Assembly: GCA_027422505.1 (NCBI GenBank)
Contig: JAPQWV010000656.1
Coordinates: 124,001 to 188,000, forward strand
Reading direction: 5' to 3'
DNA from: Craterostigma plantagineum
Taxonomy: Eukaryota > Streptophyta > Magnoliopsida > Lamiales > Linderniaceae
Length of the DNA: 64,000 bases
A program made the position numbers and the translations under genes. Positions 1-11,800 of this stretch are shown piece after piece. The notes below the pieces were generated by a model that saw only the letters and a list, made by a program, of their open reading frames with translations, ran no database searches and was not told the DNA's origin. Each line of letters begins with the position of its first letter. Position 1 is the stretch's first letter.

Positions 1-735
1 CATCTGAAAACCACTTCTAATGGTAGTTATACCACTTTAAGCTGTCTTAGTACCTCATCATATAAAAGTAATACGAAATTAGAATAAGTAATATCCCGTA
101 CCAGTTCGAGTAATGCTTCTTATCGTAACTATACCACTTTACGTCTCTATTGTACCGAATCTTATATAAATTATACCAGTTATGCCTTTCTGATGCCACA
201 TAACGAACACTCATTTTAACTATGTTCTGGCGACTTTTACTTTCAGTTTGTTAATCTTGAGGGACGAACGATTGAGTCACCACTAAGGCGCGACATAATT
301 TTCAAGTTATGGGTCTCTCGAATTTATGCATATTAGCTATAACTTCGACAAAAAACATGCTCGATTTATCTTATTTGCGTAAATGAATTTTTAGAAATTA
401 TTCCTGACAGTTATTAAATCTGACGACGTAAATATCATTGAGATCGTCGAGTACACATCAAAATTGATTCTGTGCCGGGTATGCTCGAAAAATTAGGGCA
501 AATCGATCGTTGAAATAGTTTTTTCGATTGATACCATTTGAATAACATCTGGTAACATAATAATAGCGATTCATACCTCTTTATATAACACTTACAAGGG
601 GCATTTTTGTCAAATCATTGTTAATGTCCTTTACTTTGAATTTATATAGAATTGGTCCTTGAAACTATATTTAAAATGAAGAGGGCCTGAACTCAAAAGG
701 GAACTTACGATGGGGCCAGAAAATAGAAACGTCCC
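1..735. mobile_element. Right end of a GTAC-rich Mutator-like element (partial)
   Basis: The window opens inside a repeat that is closely related to 56.58-57.77 kb: the same order of ATACCAC/GTACC motifs spaced 21 bp, then the same non-repetitive tail (about 190-735), ending in a GGGCCTGAACTC...GGGGCC...GTCCC terminus. The tail matches the right end of the complete element at 53540-57766, so this is the distal part of another copy whose left end is outside the window. No transposase is visible. The end at 735 is placed by comparison with that copy. Confidence 0.7.
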
Positions 736-821
736 TTACATATTTTACTGTGTGTGATGTGTGGGTCAGAGCTAAGAGAGAGCAATATGTCACTTATAGT
801 TTTATATTTATTTTGTATTTC

Positions 822-1589
822 TAGGGGTGGGCACAATTCGGTTAACCGAACAGAATTACCGGAATACCGAAATTTCGGTACAAACCGAACCGAAAAAAAT
901 CGGTTCAGTATTCAGTTTTTGAAAAAAATAAAATTCGGTAATTCGGTTCGGTATGTATTTATAGGTTCGGTAATTTCGGTATACCGAATTACCGAAATTA
1001 TTAAAAATATTAAAGCAATAAATACTTAAATGAGCTCCATTATTTTCTAGCATGATATGATGATAAGACCCAATACGCAAATTATTTTCTAGCTTGATGA
1101 TGATAATCCCAATATCCAATTTCTTAATCATTCGTCTCCCTTCGTCGATTAAACCCCAAATGCCCAAATCACAATTTACTCAACTCAGATACAAATACCT
1201 GCAGCTTCCCCTCGCGTTGTCCCCGCCGAGGCCATGCTGGTTCCACCGGTGGTCGCGCGGTGCCACCTAGCCCGTGAACACCAGGGGGAACGGCGGCAGG
1301 GAACCCAGCTCGTAGATCCACCTCGGGCGCTTCTTCTGCACCTCCATCCACCGCGCGATCATGCATGTGTAGCCCCACGCGCCTCCACCGCTCGAGGTGC
1401 GTCACCATCGCCGAAATTGAAGTAGAGCCTCGCAAGTTCGGTTCTTACACCATGAGGAATTTTTTTTCTTACACTTCGATTTTTCGGTAAATAACCGAAA
1501 AATACCGAAAAAGGTTCGGTTCGGTATTTGGTTCTCAATATCATCGAACCGAACCGATCGGTACGGTTCGTACCGAACGCCCACCCCTA
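822..1589. mobile_element. Non-autonomous hAT-type element with a captured gene fragment
   Basis: The termini are TAGGGGTGGGC at the left and its reverse complement at the right. They are followed inward by the TTCGGT/ACCGAA-rich subterminal sequence seen in many plant hAT MITEs. The flanks read TTGTATTTC and TAGTATTTC, an imperfect target duplication (GTATTTC is shared exactly). A second, shorter member with the same ends lies at 27718-28206. Unlike that copy, this one contains a GC-rich core (about 1195-1435) that encodes part of a GATL glycosyltransferase. The core base composition is clearly unlike the AT-rich surroundings. Confidence 0.75.
1199..1405 (-). pseudogene. GATL (GT8 galacturonosyltransferase-like) gene fragment
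   Basis: The minus strand reads MVTHLERWRRVG, then after a frame change IARWMEVQKK..., IYELGSLPPFPLVF, an in-frame stop, and DHRWNQHGLGGDN.RGSCR. This order is the hallmark C-terminal part of the GATL/PARVUS branch of glycosyltransferase family 8, enzymes of the secretory pathway linked to cell-wall pectin or xylan synthesis. Only about 70 codons are present, with at least one frameshift and one stop, so it cannot code. It lies wholly inside the hAT-type element at 822-1589, so it is best read as a captured exon piece. The assignment is by recognised motifs; a homology search would settle which GATL it came from. Confidence 0.75.
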
Positions 1590-1724
1590 TAGTATTTCAA
1601 AGCAATTGATTTTGTATAGTACACAATTGTGTTTGATTACGTTATTTAATGACTTTCTTACATGGTTGATTTTTTTAATTAAAAAGGCGATTCTATTAAC
1701 TCTCCCTATATAAAATTAAACATA

Positions 1725-1800
1725 TCCAATTGTTCAATTTTCAAAACCAATCTCTATTTTCATCCAATTGTTCAATTTTCAAAACCAATCTCTATTTTCA
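1725..1800. repeat. Direct tandem duplication, 38-bp unit, two copies
   Basis: The unit beginning TCCAATTGTTCAATTTTC occurs at 1725-1762 and again immediately at 1763-1800 without visible change. It lies in AT-rich spacer between two MITEs. Confidence 0.8.
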
Positions 1801-1899
1801 CCTCTAAACAAAAATTTCTAAAAATACTCATGTTTATTTCGCAAATGTATTTGACCGTGTGAACAAATTTTTTCAATATTATTATTTACTATCCTTAAT

Positions 1900-2607
1900 C
1901 AGTGTTTTAAAAAGCGTAACTGTAGCGCGCTTCGTCGCGCAAATAGCGCAAAATTTTCGTAAAACGCGTTGTAGCGTAATAAATTTCGCGTTTTCCCCAA
2001 AAAGCGTGCGCTATATGCGCTATATTTTACGCTTTTGACGCTATATACGCTATATTTTACGCTTTTTACGCTATATACGCTATATTTCCTATAATCCCCA
2101 CGCTATTTGGGAAAATCATTATATTATTCAAATTAAGGAGTATAAGATAATTAAATTGAATTTACGGGGTAAATCTGTAAATACCTTGCTGGAATCATCG
2201 GAAGAACTGGACCAAGAACAAGAAAAGACCAATCTTTAGGATCGAGAACCAAAATCAGACCTCAAATTTGCTCACAGAAGTAGCAATATGGGGACTCTTG
2301 CTCTTTTTTGGCGTCTTTATCACATCTGCCAGATCTTCATTCTTCTCTGCCTCTCCAATCCCACTCATCACTTTTTTAACGATTAATATCTGAATGTTTC
2401 TTAGACTTGCTTTGCTTACTTTCATGTTGGGGCTACTTAAAATTGGTATGTTTACTTATATGGTTCTAGGCTACCCACGTATATATACATATATTTGCAT
2501 TATAAATGTTTTACTCGAAATACTCACGCAATGCGCTACGCTATTTACGCTACGCGCTACCAGCACTAAAACGCGACACAGTGCGCAATACGCTTTTTAA
2601 AACATTG
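1900..2607. mobile_element. hAT-type MITE (708 bp) with 8-bp target duplication
   Basis: The terminal inverted repeats are CAGTGTTTTAAAAAGCGTA and, as reverse complement of the right end, CAATGTTTTAAAAAGCGTA, with one mismatch. The element is flanked by an exact 8-bp duplication TCCTTAAT at 1892-1899 and 2608-2615, diagnostic for hAT. Subterminal regions are dense in GCGCTAT/TACGC motifs. The middle (about 2170-2390) is unrelated unique sequence with no recognisable gene. Confidence 0.9.
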
Positions 2608-2901
2608 TCCTTAATACAATTTTACAATTTCAATACTTTACTACCTGCGAATAGGGACATGATCGTTAAAACATTAATCGCCCAAATGTTGCCAACATTA
2701 ATTTGAATTAAAAATGGTAATAATCTACAATTATTGCAGAATTGACGAGATAGCCTCAATCTTTCAAGTTATTCACAAGAGCACCAAAAACTCTCCGTCC
2801 AGCCTCCAAAATGTACTAGATGAACCCTAGCTAAACCCATTCTTCACATTTTTTTTTTCTGAGATTCAGTTCAGCTGTTGTAAGTTCAATACCTTCGGAA
2901 A

Positions 2902-5900
2902 ATGGGTAAGCTGGGTAAGAAAGCGAGGAAATTCGCGAAGAAGAATCTTCAATCCGTTCTCAGGAATCGACGGAAAACAAAAGCTTTGTTCAAGAAGAGA
3001 ACTTCCAGTAATGAATTCTTGCTATGCCGTTCTTTGGATACTTGGATTTGTTTTTTTTTTGGTTCTTTTTCTTTTTGTTTTCTCCATCTTCAGCTGTTAA
3101 AGTTTGTCCTGATGTGTTCTATTAGAAAGGGGATTTAACTATTTATTCTTCTGTTATCTGTCGAGCAATGCAATTGTGAAAGCTGCGACTTACAGTTGTG
3201 GGTGTGTTTGTGTTGTTTGGGAAGTCCCGTGAACCCATTGCCTTTCGCTGGGACGAAGGTAATATTGTGTAGTGATATATAGTGTGGTTTCTTGCAGAGA
3301 AGGGGCAGAATGATATTGTGGAACAACTACAAGCTGATGATCATGTTGATCTTTCCAACAGCAGGTATGATTGTGAACCTCATCCTCGTGTCAATGTTGT
3401 GTTTTTATTCTATATATCAGAGTTTAGTGGCATCTTGCATATTGACTGTGAATTGAACGTTGGGAAATTGAGGACGCATGCAGATATTAAGATTAATTTG
3501 GCTGCCAATATTGCACGTTCGGGAAATTTTTCATCTGATAGATGAAAGAATGCACGATGATGTCCCCTTTTTATTTTTTTAATGCAATGTTCTGCCATTA
3601 TAAGTAATTGTTAAAGAAATTTTATATAACTTCCTTCGGTTGGTACTGCCAACTGTCAGTATGGCTACGGCTGATGATATATGCATCTTTTTTCAGGAGT
3701 AATGAATTTGAAGGACTTGAAAGTACTTCTCTCGATGCTCCATTCGTTGAAGATGACAAAAGTGAGGTTTTGGATTCATCTGACAGTGATGGTTATCTTT
3801 CGGAGGTTTTTATCTTTATTCGTCTCGTTTTTAATCATTCCACTTCCTCTATCTGTGGCTGTTAATTCTTTAATCTGTATAGGACCTAAGCTGCCCGATT
3901 CTTGAGGAAAGTGAATCTGCAAAAGATTCTGAAGGTTACTTGCTGGTTTTGTAAATTTCATGTTGTTTTATTTTTTTACCTTCATAATTTCATTTCTGTT
4001 TTTCCGCTAATCTGTCTTGGCTGTACTGGCAGATCAAGCAGCTGATAATGCCTACTTGGATCAGAATAAGAAAATTCACAGTGATCTTGCAATTCAACAG
4101 AAGAAATTAGAGAGGCTGAGGAAAAAGGTAAGCAACTTATAAGTTCTCCTCATTCAGTTACCTCTAAGCAAATGAAAAGGGAACTTATTGCCATGTCATT
4201 CTTATGCATACCTTCCTTTTTGTCAACAAGTAAGGTATCAGTTTCTCTTGTTGACCTGCGTATATAGACTGCGTACTCTCTAGCTGCCCAGACCGTTATT
4301 AAGTTGTCATCTCTGCTTTAGTAGGCTACATATCTTCATCATCTCAGACATCATGGTTTCTGTCATATAAAACAATTGGTTGCACAAGCGTTTTGCGTAT
4401 CCTCCTTGTAATTTTCTCTTATTACGTATGATATTACTTGTTATTTGTTCTACAGTTCAGGAAACCCAGAATCTTTGGTTTTTTTTTTGGAATTTTCGAT
4501 TTCTTTCCTGTGTTTTAGTTCCCTCCATCGTCGATGGTTCAGCTACCCCCGGTGCCACGAAATGATTTTACATTATTTTCAATCAAGTCCTTATTAATTG
4601 AAATGTATGTACCAGATTAAATTGTTTTTTTTGTTGATTAACTAAATTCTACTTTGGATATTTCAGGATCCGAAATTCAGAAAATTCTTGGAGTGCTACT
4701 CCAATGATGCCGAATCATTTCAAAATGAAGATTTGGTACACCCTTTTTATCTTCTATCAAGCTTTATCCATTTATTATGGAGTGGCGATACGTATTGGTT
4801 CAAGAATGGGGCTCGTAGTCAGATTAAGATTATTTCAACTTATGATTTATGCCAGAAACCATGACATATCTTCGAAAGAAGACTTATTTCGATTACTGTA
4901 ATCTGAAAGAAATTCTGAAGTTGGGTCTTAGCCTCTTAGGTCATGCAAGATATTATATGAAGCACATTTAGAAACCTAAGCCATGCTAACTAAGGTTTTA
5001 ACTTTTCAGTTATTTATTTATTCTACTACAAGATCAAGTGAATCTTGATCGGCACAATGATAGGAAGTATTGGGATTGAGAATTTTAGATACATTCATGG
5101 CTTTATTTAGAGGTGTTGGAGTTTATGCTTATAGTATTCCAAAGAGGGCCGAGGTTTGTAGATTACAGGTTGATGTCTTCTTTCTTAATTTGATTAATTG
5201 ATTATAGACTTCCATATGCTATTCTGCATCAGAATTCTGATGAAGATTTAGGGGATCTTAGGGAACAAGATGGTGATGACCCAACCAAAGTCAAAGGAAC
5301 GCTCTTGACTAATAATGTCCTTAATTCATGGTATCAAATGGTCAAAGAGGACAGTAGTCAACTGGCCCTCAGAAGTCTGCTGAATGCGTATCGTGCAGCT
5401 TGTCACTATGGAGCCGGATCAATTGGTCGTAGTTTTGAGAACAGCGAAGCCTTCTCCAGTATTCTGCATCTCATGCTATCCAATGCAGACAACATATTTG
5501 AAGGCCTTTTATTTTCTTCAAATAGCACCAAAGGGATGATAATGGACCTGAAAAAAGCCTCGAAATGGAAGAAAGTAAGACCACTAGTCAAGTCCTATGT
5601 CAGAAGTACCATATTTTTGCTGAATCAAGTTAACGATGAAGAAATGTTGGCCTTTGCTGTAATGAGGGTCAGAGCTTCTCTGTTTCTCTTTATAGCATTC
5701 CCGTCGCTGATGCCACGGCTAATCAAGGTAATTAACTTCTTATGTAGCTATTTTTAGTAACTCATGGTGTCTCCGTAGTCCATACCTTTCTCATGACACA
5801 TCTCTGAAATCATCTGCATCGTCATGACGTCAAGTGAAAGTATCACTCCTTTCTGATAGTTAGCTTTTTTTTTTTTCAGTCTATGCATTTCTTTATCTGG

Positions 5901-7930
5901 ATATTTTTCTCACGCATTTGAGCATCTGTCAACGCTTGTATTCTTGTCTCTTGACAGATTAAGTCTGAGATAGAGTAATTTTATGTCCCCTTGATTATGG
6001 TCAACGACTATTAGTATTTATATCGCTGGAATTCCCTTTCCCTTCTTTTACCAATGGAACCTAGTAAATGTCCCCTTGAAGGTTCTTATTAACGGTTTTA
6101 ATGATTCATATCCTGCACAACAGCCAACTGTGAATTTGTGGATAGCAAGTGGAAGCGTATTATCATCTGCTTCCTTTCTTCTGTTGCGGGATGTTTCTGC
6201 CCTTTCGAATGCTAATCACTTTGAGACCTGCTTATCCATGACGTTTGTAGCATTCATATCTCGGACGGGTGTAGCAGAAATAGCCGATATCAAGCAAATG
6301 CACTTTTTGAGGGATTGCATAGTTGAATTGTGTTCTGTAGATGTGCAGAAATCATCTATTAAAGCTTCTGCTTCCATTAATCAACTCGCGAAGATTTTGA
6401 CTTTGGGTTTGCAAACAAAGAAGAAGGTATTCAGCCTTCCATTTGAGTCTATGGTACAATTATACTTGTATTAGGCTGTGAATGATGTGATTGCCTTATG
6501 CTCTATATCTATTTTACTCCTTCCCATTTCCTTTTAGCATATTATACCTTATATTTGTATGTTTATTGGTGCAGGAAGTTGTAAAAAAGATATGCAGCTG
6601 GGCATTTGTCAATTGCATTGATATTTGGGTTAGGTTCATATCAGCCAACATAAGGGATTACGATCTTCAGACTCTATTCTACACGGTCGTTCAACTTGTG
6701 AATGGTGTGGCTCACATGTTTCCTGGTCCAAGACATTTTCCGTTAAGGCTCAAATGCATCGAGTGGCTCAATTGTCTCTCCAATTCTAGTGGTTCTTTTA
6801 TTCCAATCGTTTCCTTAGTGCTGGATGTTTTGGAATATAAGATAGACAAGGAGGGAAGAAACAATCAAGGTGTCATAAACGTTGATTCCATCTTAAAGGT
6901 AAGGAGCTATGATTCGATTTCTTATGATGTTTCTCGACTTGGTTATTTGTATAGTGAATCATATATTATATACTCTTCCTTGCAGTTGCCTAAACATTAT
7001 CTTAAATCAAGGAGTTTTCAAGATGAATGCTTTTACTCTGCACTGCATCAGCTTTCTGTTCACTTCTCCCAGTGGAGCTACCATATTTCTTTCCCCGACC
7101 TTGCTACAATTCCACTCATCCGTTTAAGAAAGATACATGATCACACTACTGTGGAGAGTTTGCGTCGAGCTGTTAAACGTTTCATCGACCAGGTACATGT
7201 TCTTGTGTCAATTTTGATTAGTGTCTACAATTTTCAGTTGAAGATGCAGTCATGGCGCTGATCCTCTTGTTGAGAATGACCATGTATTGCCTAAATCGAC
7301 GACTAAATATGGCACCGATCATTTATTTTTTATGAAAAAACGAAATATACTTAGGTGGAGCAGAATGTAGAGTTTGTGCAAAGGAAAAGAGATGAGGTAC
7401 CTTTCTCCCCTCACGATCATCAATCTGTGGACTCTTTTCTTCAGGTATTATTCGTTACTACTGCTTTTCTTCAGGTATGATCAATCTTTGGACTCTTATC
7501 GAAGGTTTGTTTTCTCTCTCGCGAAACAGCTCGAAAAGTCCAGTCTGAACACGACGTTCATGCAGTACTATAGAAGTGTCATGGATAGAGCTGTTGAACG
7601 AAGCTTGCCTCAACATAAAGGAAAAAGGTACTGTTGTTTATTAGACCTTATTTTGCTGCAATTTATGATCCATGCCATCAAGAAATGAGATTATGAATGT
7701 ATAAACAGCTTACACGATGATTGTGGACCTTGATTGTCCTCCTATGGCAATTCTTAATATTGAGATGGCTTCTACAATCATTCAAGAAATTTATTTCTAT
7801 CAATTTCCTTTTCCAAGCTCATTCGATTGCCCTTGAAATTTCTTCGCCATGTCTTAGCTTGCCTGAGAAGACCAAAGTGAAACGGATCAGAACTCAGAAC
7901 AAAAGAGTCAACGGAGCCATAAAGTGCTGA
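2902..7930 (+). CDS. NOC2-family nucleolar complex protein (NOC2/REBELOTE-like)
   Basis: NOC2-family proteins act in the nucleolus and nucleus in maturation and export of pre-60S ribosomal particles. My model joins 13 exons: 2902-3007, 3298-3364, 3697-3805, 3883-3934, 4033-4127, 4667-4735, 5233-5727, 6082-6426, 6575-6898, 6986-7192, 7355-7444, 7530-7627, 7858-7930. All introns are GT-AG, phases agree, and the result is 2130 nt (709 residues). The start MGKLGKKARKFAKKNLQSVL is the conserved basic N terminus of the family. An acidic Ser/Asp-rich segment and a charged helix (QQKKLERLRKK) follow, then the Noc2 domain from about residue 170, including TNNVLNSWYQMVKEDSS, RHFPLRLKCIEWLN and VEQNVEFVQRKRDE. 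A basic tail follows. The exon 12-13 boundaries are the least certain. Whether it is the NOC2 or the REBELOTE ortholog is undecided. Confidence 0.88.
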
Positions 7931-8828
7931 TATTGACAGAGAGAGTCCAACGACGATGAGCAGCGTAAGATTAATTCGAATTCTGCAGTCTTTTAGCATT
8001 AAAAAAAATCTTGGGATTTTGTCCGATTCACTGCGAATTTACGGTGAAGCTGGTGAATCTATTACTTAGTCTGAGCATCTACTGTTTGAGGAAGCATCAA
8101 TGGAGTTGATATTTTGTTGCTATAAAACCAGCGCCGTTTCCATCTCTTTAAGACAGTTTGAATCGTTTGTCTTGATTGCCTTATTTAGTAATGATTGTCT
8201 TGTAAAATTCACATTGCGAGAGTGTAGTTAAAACTGTGTACGAAATCGTCGCATCACCAATTTCGTTTTTTAATTAAATAATAGATTTCAGGATAAACCT
8301 GCGTGCAGGGATGGATAAAAGTTTTGGGGGGTCTAAATCCAATTTAAAATACTTAGTGGGCTTATTTGTAATCAAAGAATAAACGTAAAAAGAAAAAGGA
8401 AAAAATCGAAGAAAAGGAAGGGTAGCTGGCTTTGCCCTACATATCTCATTAAATTACACACACTCTCTCACACACATTCACAGAGAGAGAGAGAGAGAGA
8501 GAGAGGGTCTCTATCTTTAATATTTCGCTCAGTCACCATATCGTCAAAGAGAAAAACTTTGTCTTCCCCACTTCTTTGTTTTCCGTTGATTTATCATCCA
8601 AAACCCTAATTTAATCCTCCCCAGCCTACACCTCACGTCAAGAAGCAGCCTTTATTGTAAACCATCAATCAATCTCTTCCTTTCTTTTTTTTTTCCTATC
8701 GAAAACGCATAGTCTTCGTGAAGCAAATTGGATCTCTGCGGGCCAAATCTGATGCGCAAGCACATACTCGCTGAAGAAGGATACAAACGAAGCAGGGAGT
8801 GATTGATTTTGGATGCTATTGATTATTG
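7931..8828. other. NOC2 3' flank and PWR promoter/5' leader
   Basis: The first part carries the presumed 3' UTR of the NOC2-family gene. The second part holds a (GA)12 microsatellite at 8482-8505 and a CT-rich leader before the PWR start at 8829. GA/CT tracts in this position are common in plant 5' UTRs. No coding sequence is recognised. Confidence 0.6.
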
Positions 8829-11800
8829 ATGGTTCCGCCAGAGCCGTTGCCTTGGGATAATAATAGAAGAGGAGGGGAATTTCGGAGGCAGCAGCACGAC
8901 AGATCTGGCTCCGAACAGCGTGGTTTCGGGTTTGGGTCGTCGAGTAATCACCGATGGAGGGAGAATTATAATCACAACCGCAACTATCACCACGGTCCGC
9001 TGACGCACGCGCCGCCGCCTTCTTCGTACCATCATCAGCAGCAGCAGCAGCGTTGGTACTCCGATTTTCGCAACTCGCGCCCGCTTCCTCACCCTTATCC
9101 TGGTTAGTTTTTTTCAATTTTTTTGACTTCATTCTGATTTTTCCTTCGGCTGCTTTATTGAACGTTTTTTTGTGTGGTTCAGCCTGTGATTTGGGTTTGA
9201 GGTGCACTTTGTCTTCAAGGTCCGATTTTGTTCAGGTTTTATGTGGTTTCGAATTTTTTGCCATGTCTTGTCACTTTTCTGGGTTTGAAGAGATGGATTT
9301 TTGGGGAAAAAGAGCTCTTTTAGCCGTTGATGTTGTTCTTTTGTACCTTTTTCAGACGTTGTTACTTATGAGCGGATCTGTTGTTAATAAGTCTTTTCTT
9401 TGGGTTTGGGTTTGGGGTTGTCGGTTGTATACCTTGATTAATCTTGTTGATTTTTATTTTATTTCATATGATTTAAACTTGGTTGGGTTATGCAGGTTTT
9501 AGTTGACTAGTGGGGAAAATTTCTTCTGTTCGCTTTATTTATCCTTCTACATATCTCTGTTGAGTTTGAGGTTGGATTTTGTTGTGTAATATACATCTCG
9601 GGTGAATATGTTTCTGTTTTCCATTAATTGTATCAAGAGTGGATCTCAGTAGAAAAGTGGAAAGTATATCTTCGGTTTCTGTCGATTATGATGTTTGTTT
9701 CTGATGTGGTATTTATGCAATTTATAAACCGTATTCTGAAGAAATAAGTATGTATTCTTATGTCTTCATGCCCTTCTTGGTTGGGGTTTTTTGAATTCAT
9801 TTTTGCTGAAGGTCATGGTAAGCAGGGTGGTTGGCATGCACATCCCGATGATGCTCCTAATGGATTTGTGCCTTTTGGGTCTCGATATGGTGAAAGAAGC
9901 TTAGAAGACGAGAATTCTCGACCTTATGGATCTCGTGGTGGCGATGGAAGGTATTTCAGGAATAACAGAGACAACCGTGGGTCCTTTGTACAGAAAGAGT
10001 GGAGAACGTCCTCTTGGGAACCCTCTCCATCTCCATGTGGTATTGGCGGACCCAACACAGAGGCCAATAGTCCAAGGCCTGCAGAGAGTACGAAAGCATT
10101 GGATGATAATAGTCAGAAGAGTATTGATGCCTCTCATTCTCTGCCTGAAGCATTGAATTCTTGTAGTCAATCACTATCTGTTGCCACTGAGCAGGTTGAT
10201 ATTAATGGAAGCACTACTGAGAGACCTGAGAGTTCAACTCAGAAATTGGATAAAAAGGATTGCCTGGGATCAATAGATTGGAAACCTCTGAAGTGGTCTA
10301 GATCTGGGAGCTTAACGTCTAGAGGTTCTGGTCTGAGCCAGTCAAGTTGCGTAAAGAGTATTGGAGTTGAATCTATGGGTGCAGTAGCTGAGGAAGACGT
10401 AAAGATTGCTGCTATTCAGTCTCCTTCTGCAAATGCTGCTGAGTGTGCCATTCCCTTAGTTGAAGGCCCTTCGGATGATAATTGTTCCCGGAAAAAGCCA
10501 CGTCTTGGCTGGGGTGAGGGCCTGGCAAAGTATGAGAAGAAGAAAGTTGACGACCCTGAAGATGGCACGCCCTGCAGTGGAAATGATGTGTGCATTGTTA
10601 AGACAGAGACTTTGCAATCTCCTGCTATTCGTGTGCCTGAGGTGAGTCCCACGGTTGCAAGTTTGTCTGATTGTGCCTCTCCTGCTACACCGTCTTCGGT
10701 TGCATGTAGTTCTTCTCCAGGTAATATCAATATGCTTTGTTCATAGCTGAGGGTACCACATTTCGTTTTCATTTTTTCATTAACAATTTTGGTTCTTCCT
10801 TCACAATCATCACACTTGCAGTACCAGTAATGTGACATGCTAGAACATGTTTTCTATTTGTTGATGTTTTAGGCCTATGTATGAGTTTTTGTGGGGTATT
10901 ATGCCTGCAGCAGTCACTGCCATCAACCAGACGGCAGTGGAGTACGTAACTAATCAAGTTGAAAATAATTGTGTAAATATTCAAACCTTTGTTCCGAAAC
11001 GGCCTTCTACAAAGTTATTTTGGATTATCAAAATAGGGCTTGAGCTAACCTTAGCTGTCTTGATGTCGGCTTTAAGACAACAAAATTCATAACGTGCATA
11101 TCATGTCCTAAGCCTTCATTTATTTAAGTGATGACATATTTGCACCACATTAATATATTGTTTTGTGGGATAGTTAGCTGTAAGACTTCTTACTTTGCGT
11201 AGGAATGAGTTTGAAGAGTTATTTCACCGATTATGTAATTAGTCTTGTCATGTTTCTTATCATTTTGTAGGTGTCGTGGAGAAAGAAACAATGAAGAAAG
11301 CAAGTCCCGAAAAGGGTACATCTAATTTCAGCTGTTCGCCTGGAAATATTTCCCCAACAAACTATGATGGACCCACTTTTAGTTTAGAAAAATTGGATCT
11401 TGCATCCATTGCCAGCTTGAGCTCTTCCATAGACGAGTTGCTGCGGTCTGACAATCACAGTGCTGCTGAAACTGGTTATATTGGAACTTCTTCAGTGAAC
11501 AAGGTGATGGTTTGGAAGGTTGACATATTAAATGCTCTTGAAATAACTGAATCTGAAATCGATTCTCTTGAAACTGAGCTCAAATCATTGGGTCCTGAAA
11601 CTAGAAGTGGCCGCCTTTTTGCTACTGGCTCCAGCTCACAGATAGCCGAAATCCCTGTACAAGTTTGTGAAGAGTCCTGTGCTGCTTCACATTTTGCTGC
11701 TAAGCCTATTCCATTGCAGATTGTTCCATCAGAGGGCACGGTGATAGAAAATGCAGATGTTGCAGTGAAACATGAGCTTGACTCAAAAAATGTGGAGTTT

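Noticed and set aside
1169..1584. Open frames of 60-88 codons on both strands taken as genes
   Set aside because: They are frame shadows of the GATL fragment and hAT arms; the only meaningful protein similarity is the broken GATL reading.
3365..3696. Possible C/D snoRNA in intron 2 of the NOC2-family gene (ATGATG and CTGATGATA boxes)
   Set aside because: No matching D box at proper distance and no terminal stem; TGATGA-like words are common in such sequence.
8665..9207. 180-codon minus-strand frame and other long shadows across PWR exon 1
   Set aside because: Antisense to a clearly coding PWR exon; low-complexity composition caused by His/Gln codons.
9053..9502. 149-codon plus-strand frame after PWR exon 1
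   Set aside because: It lies in intron 1, is Phe/Leu-rich from T-rich DNA, and lacks any recognisable domain.
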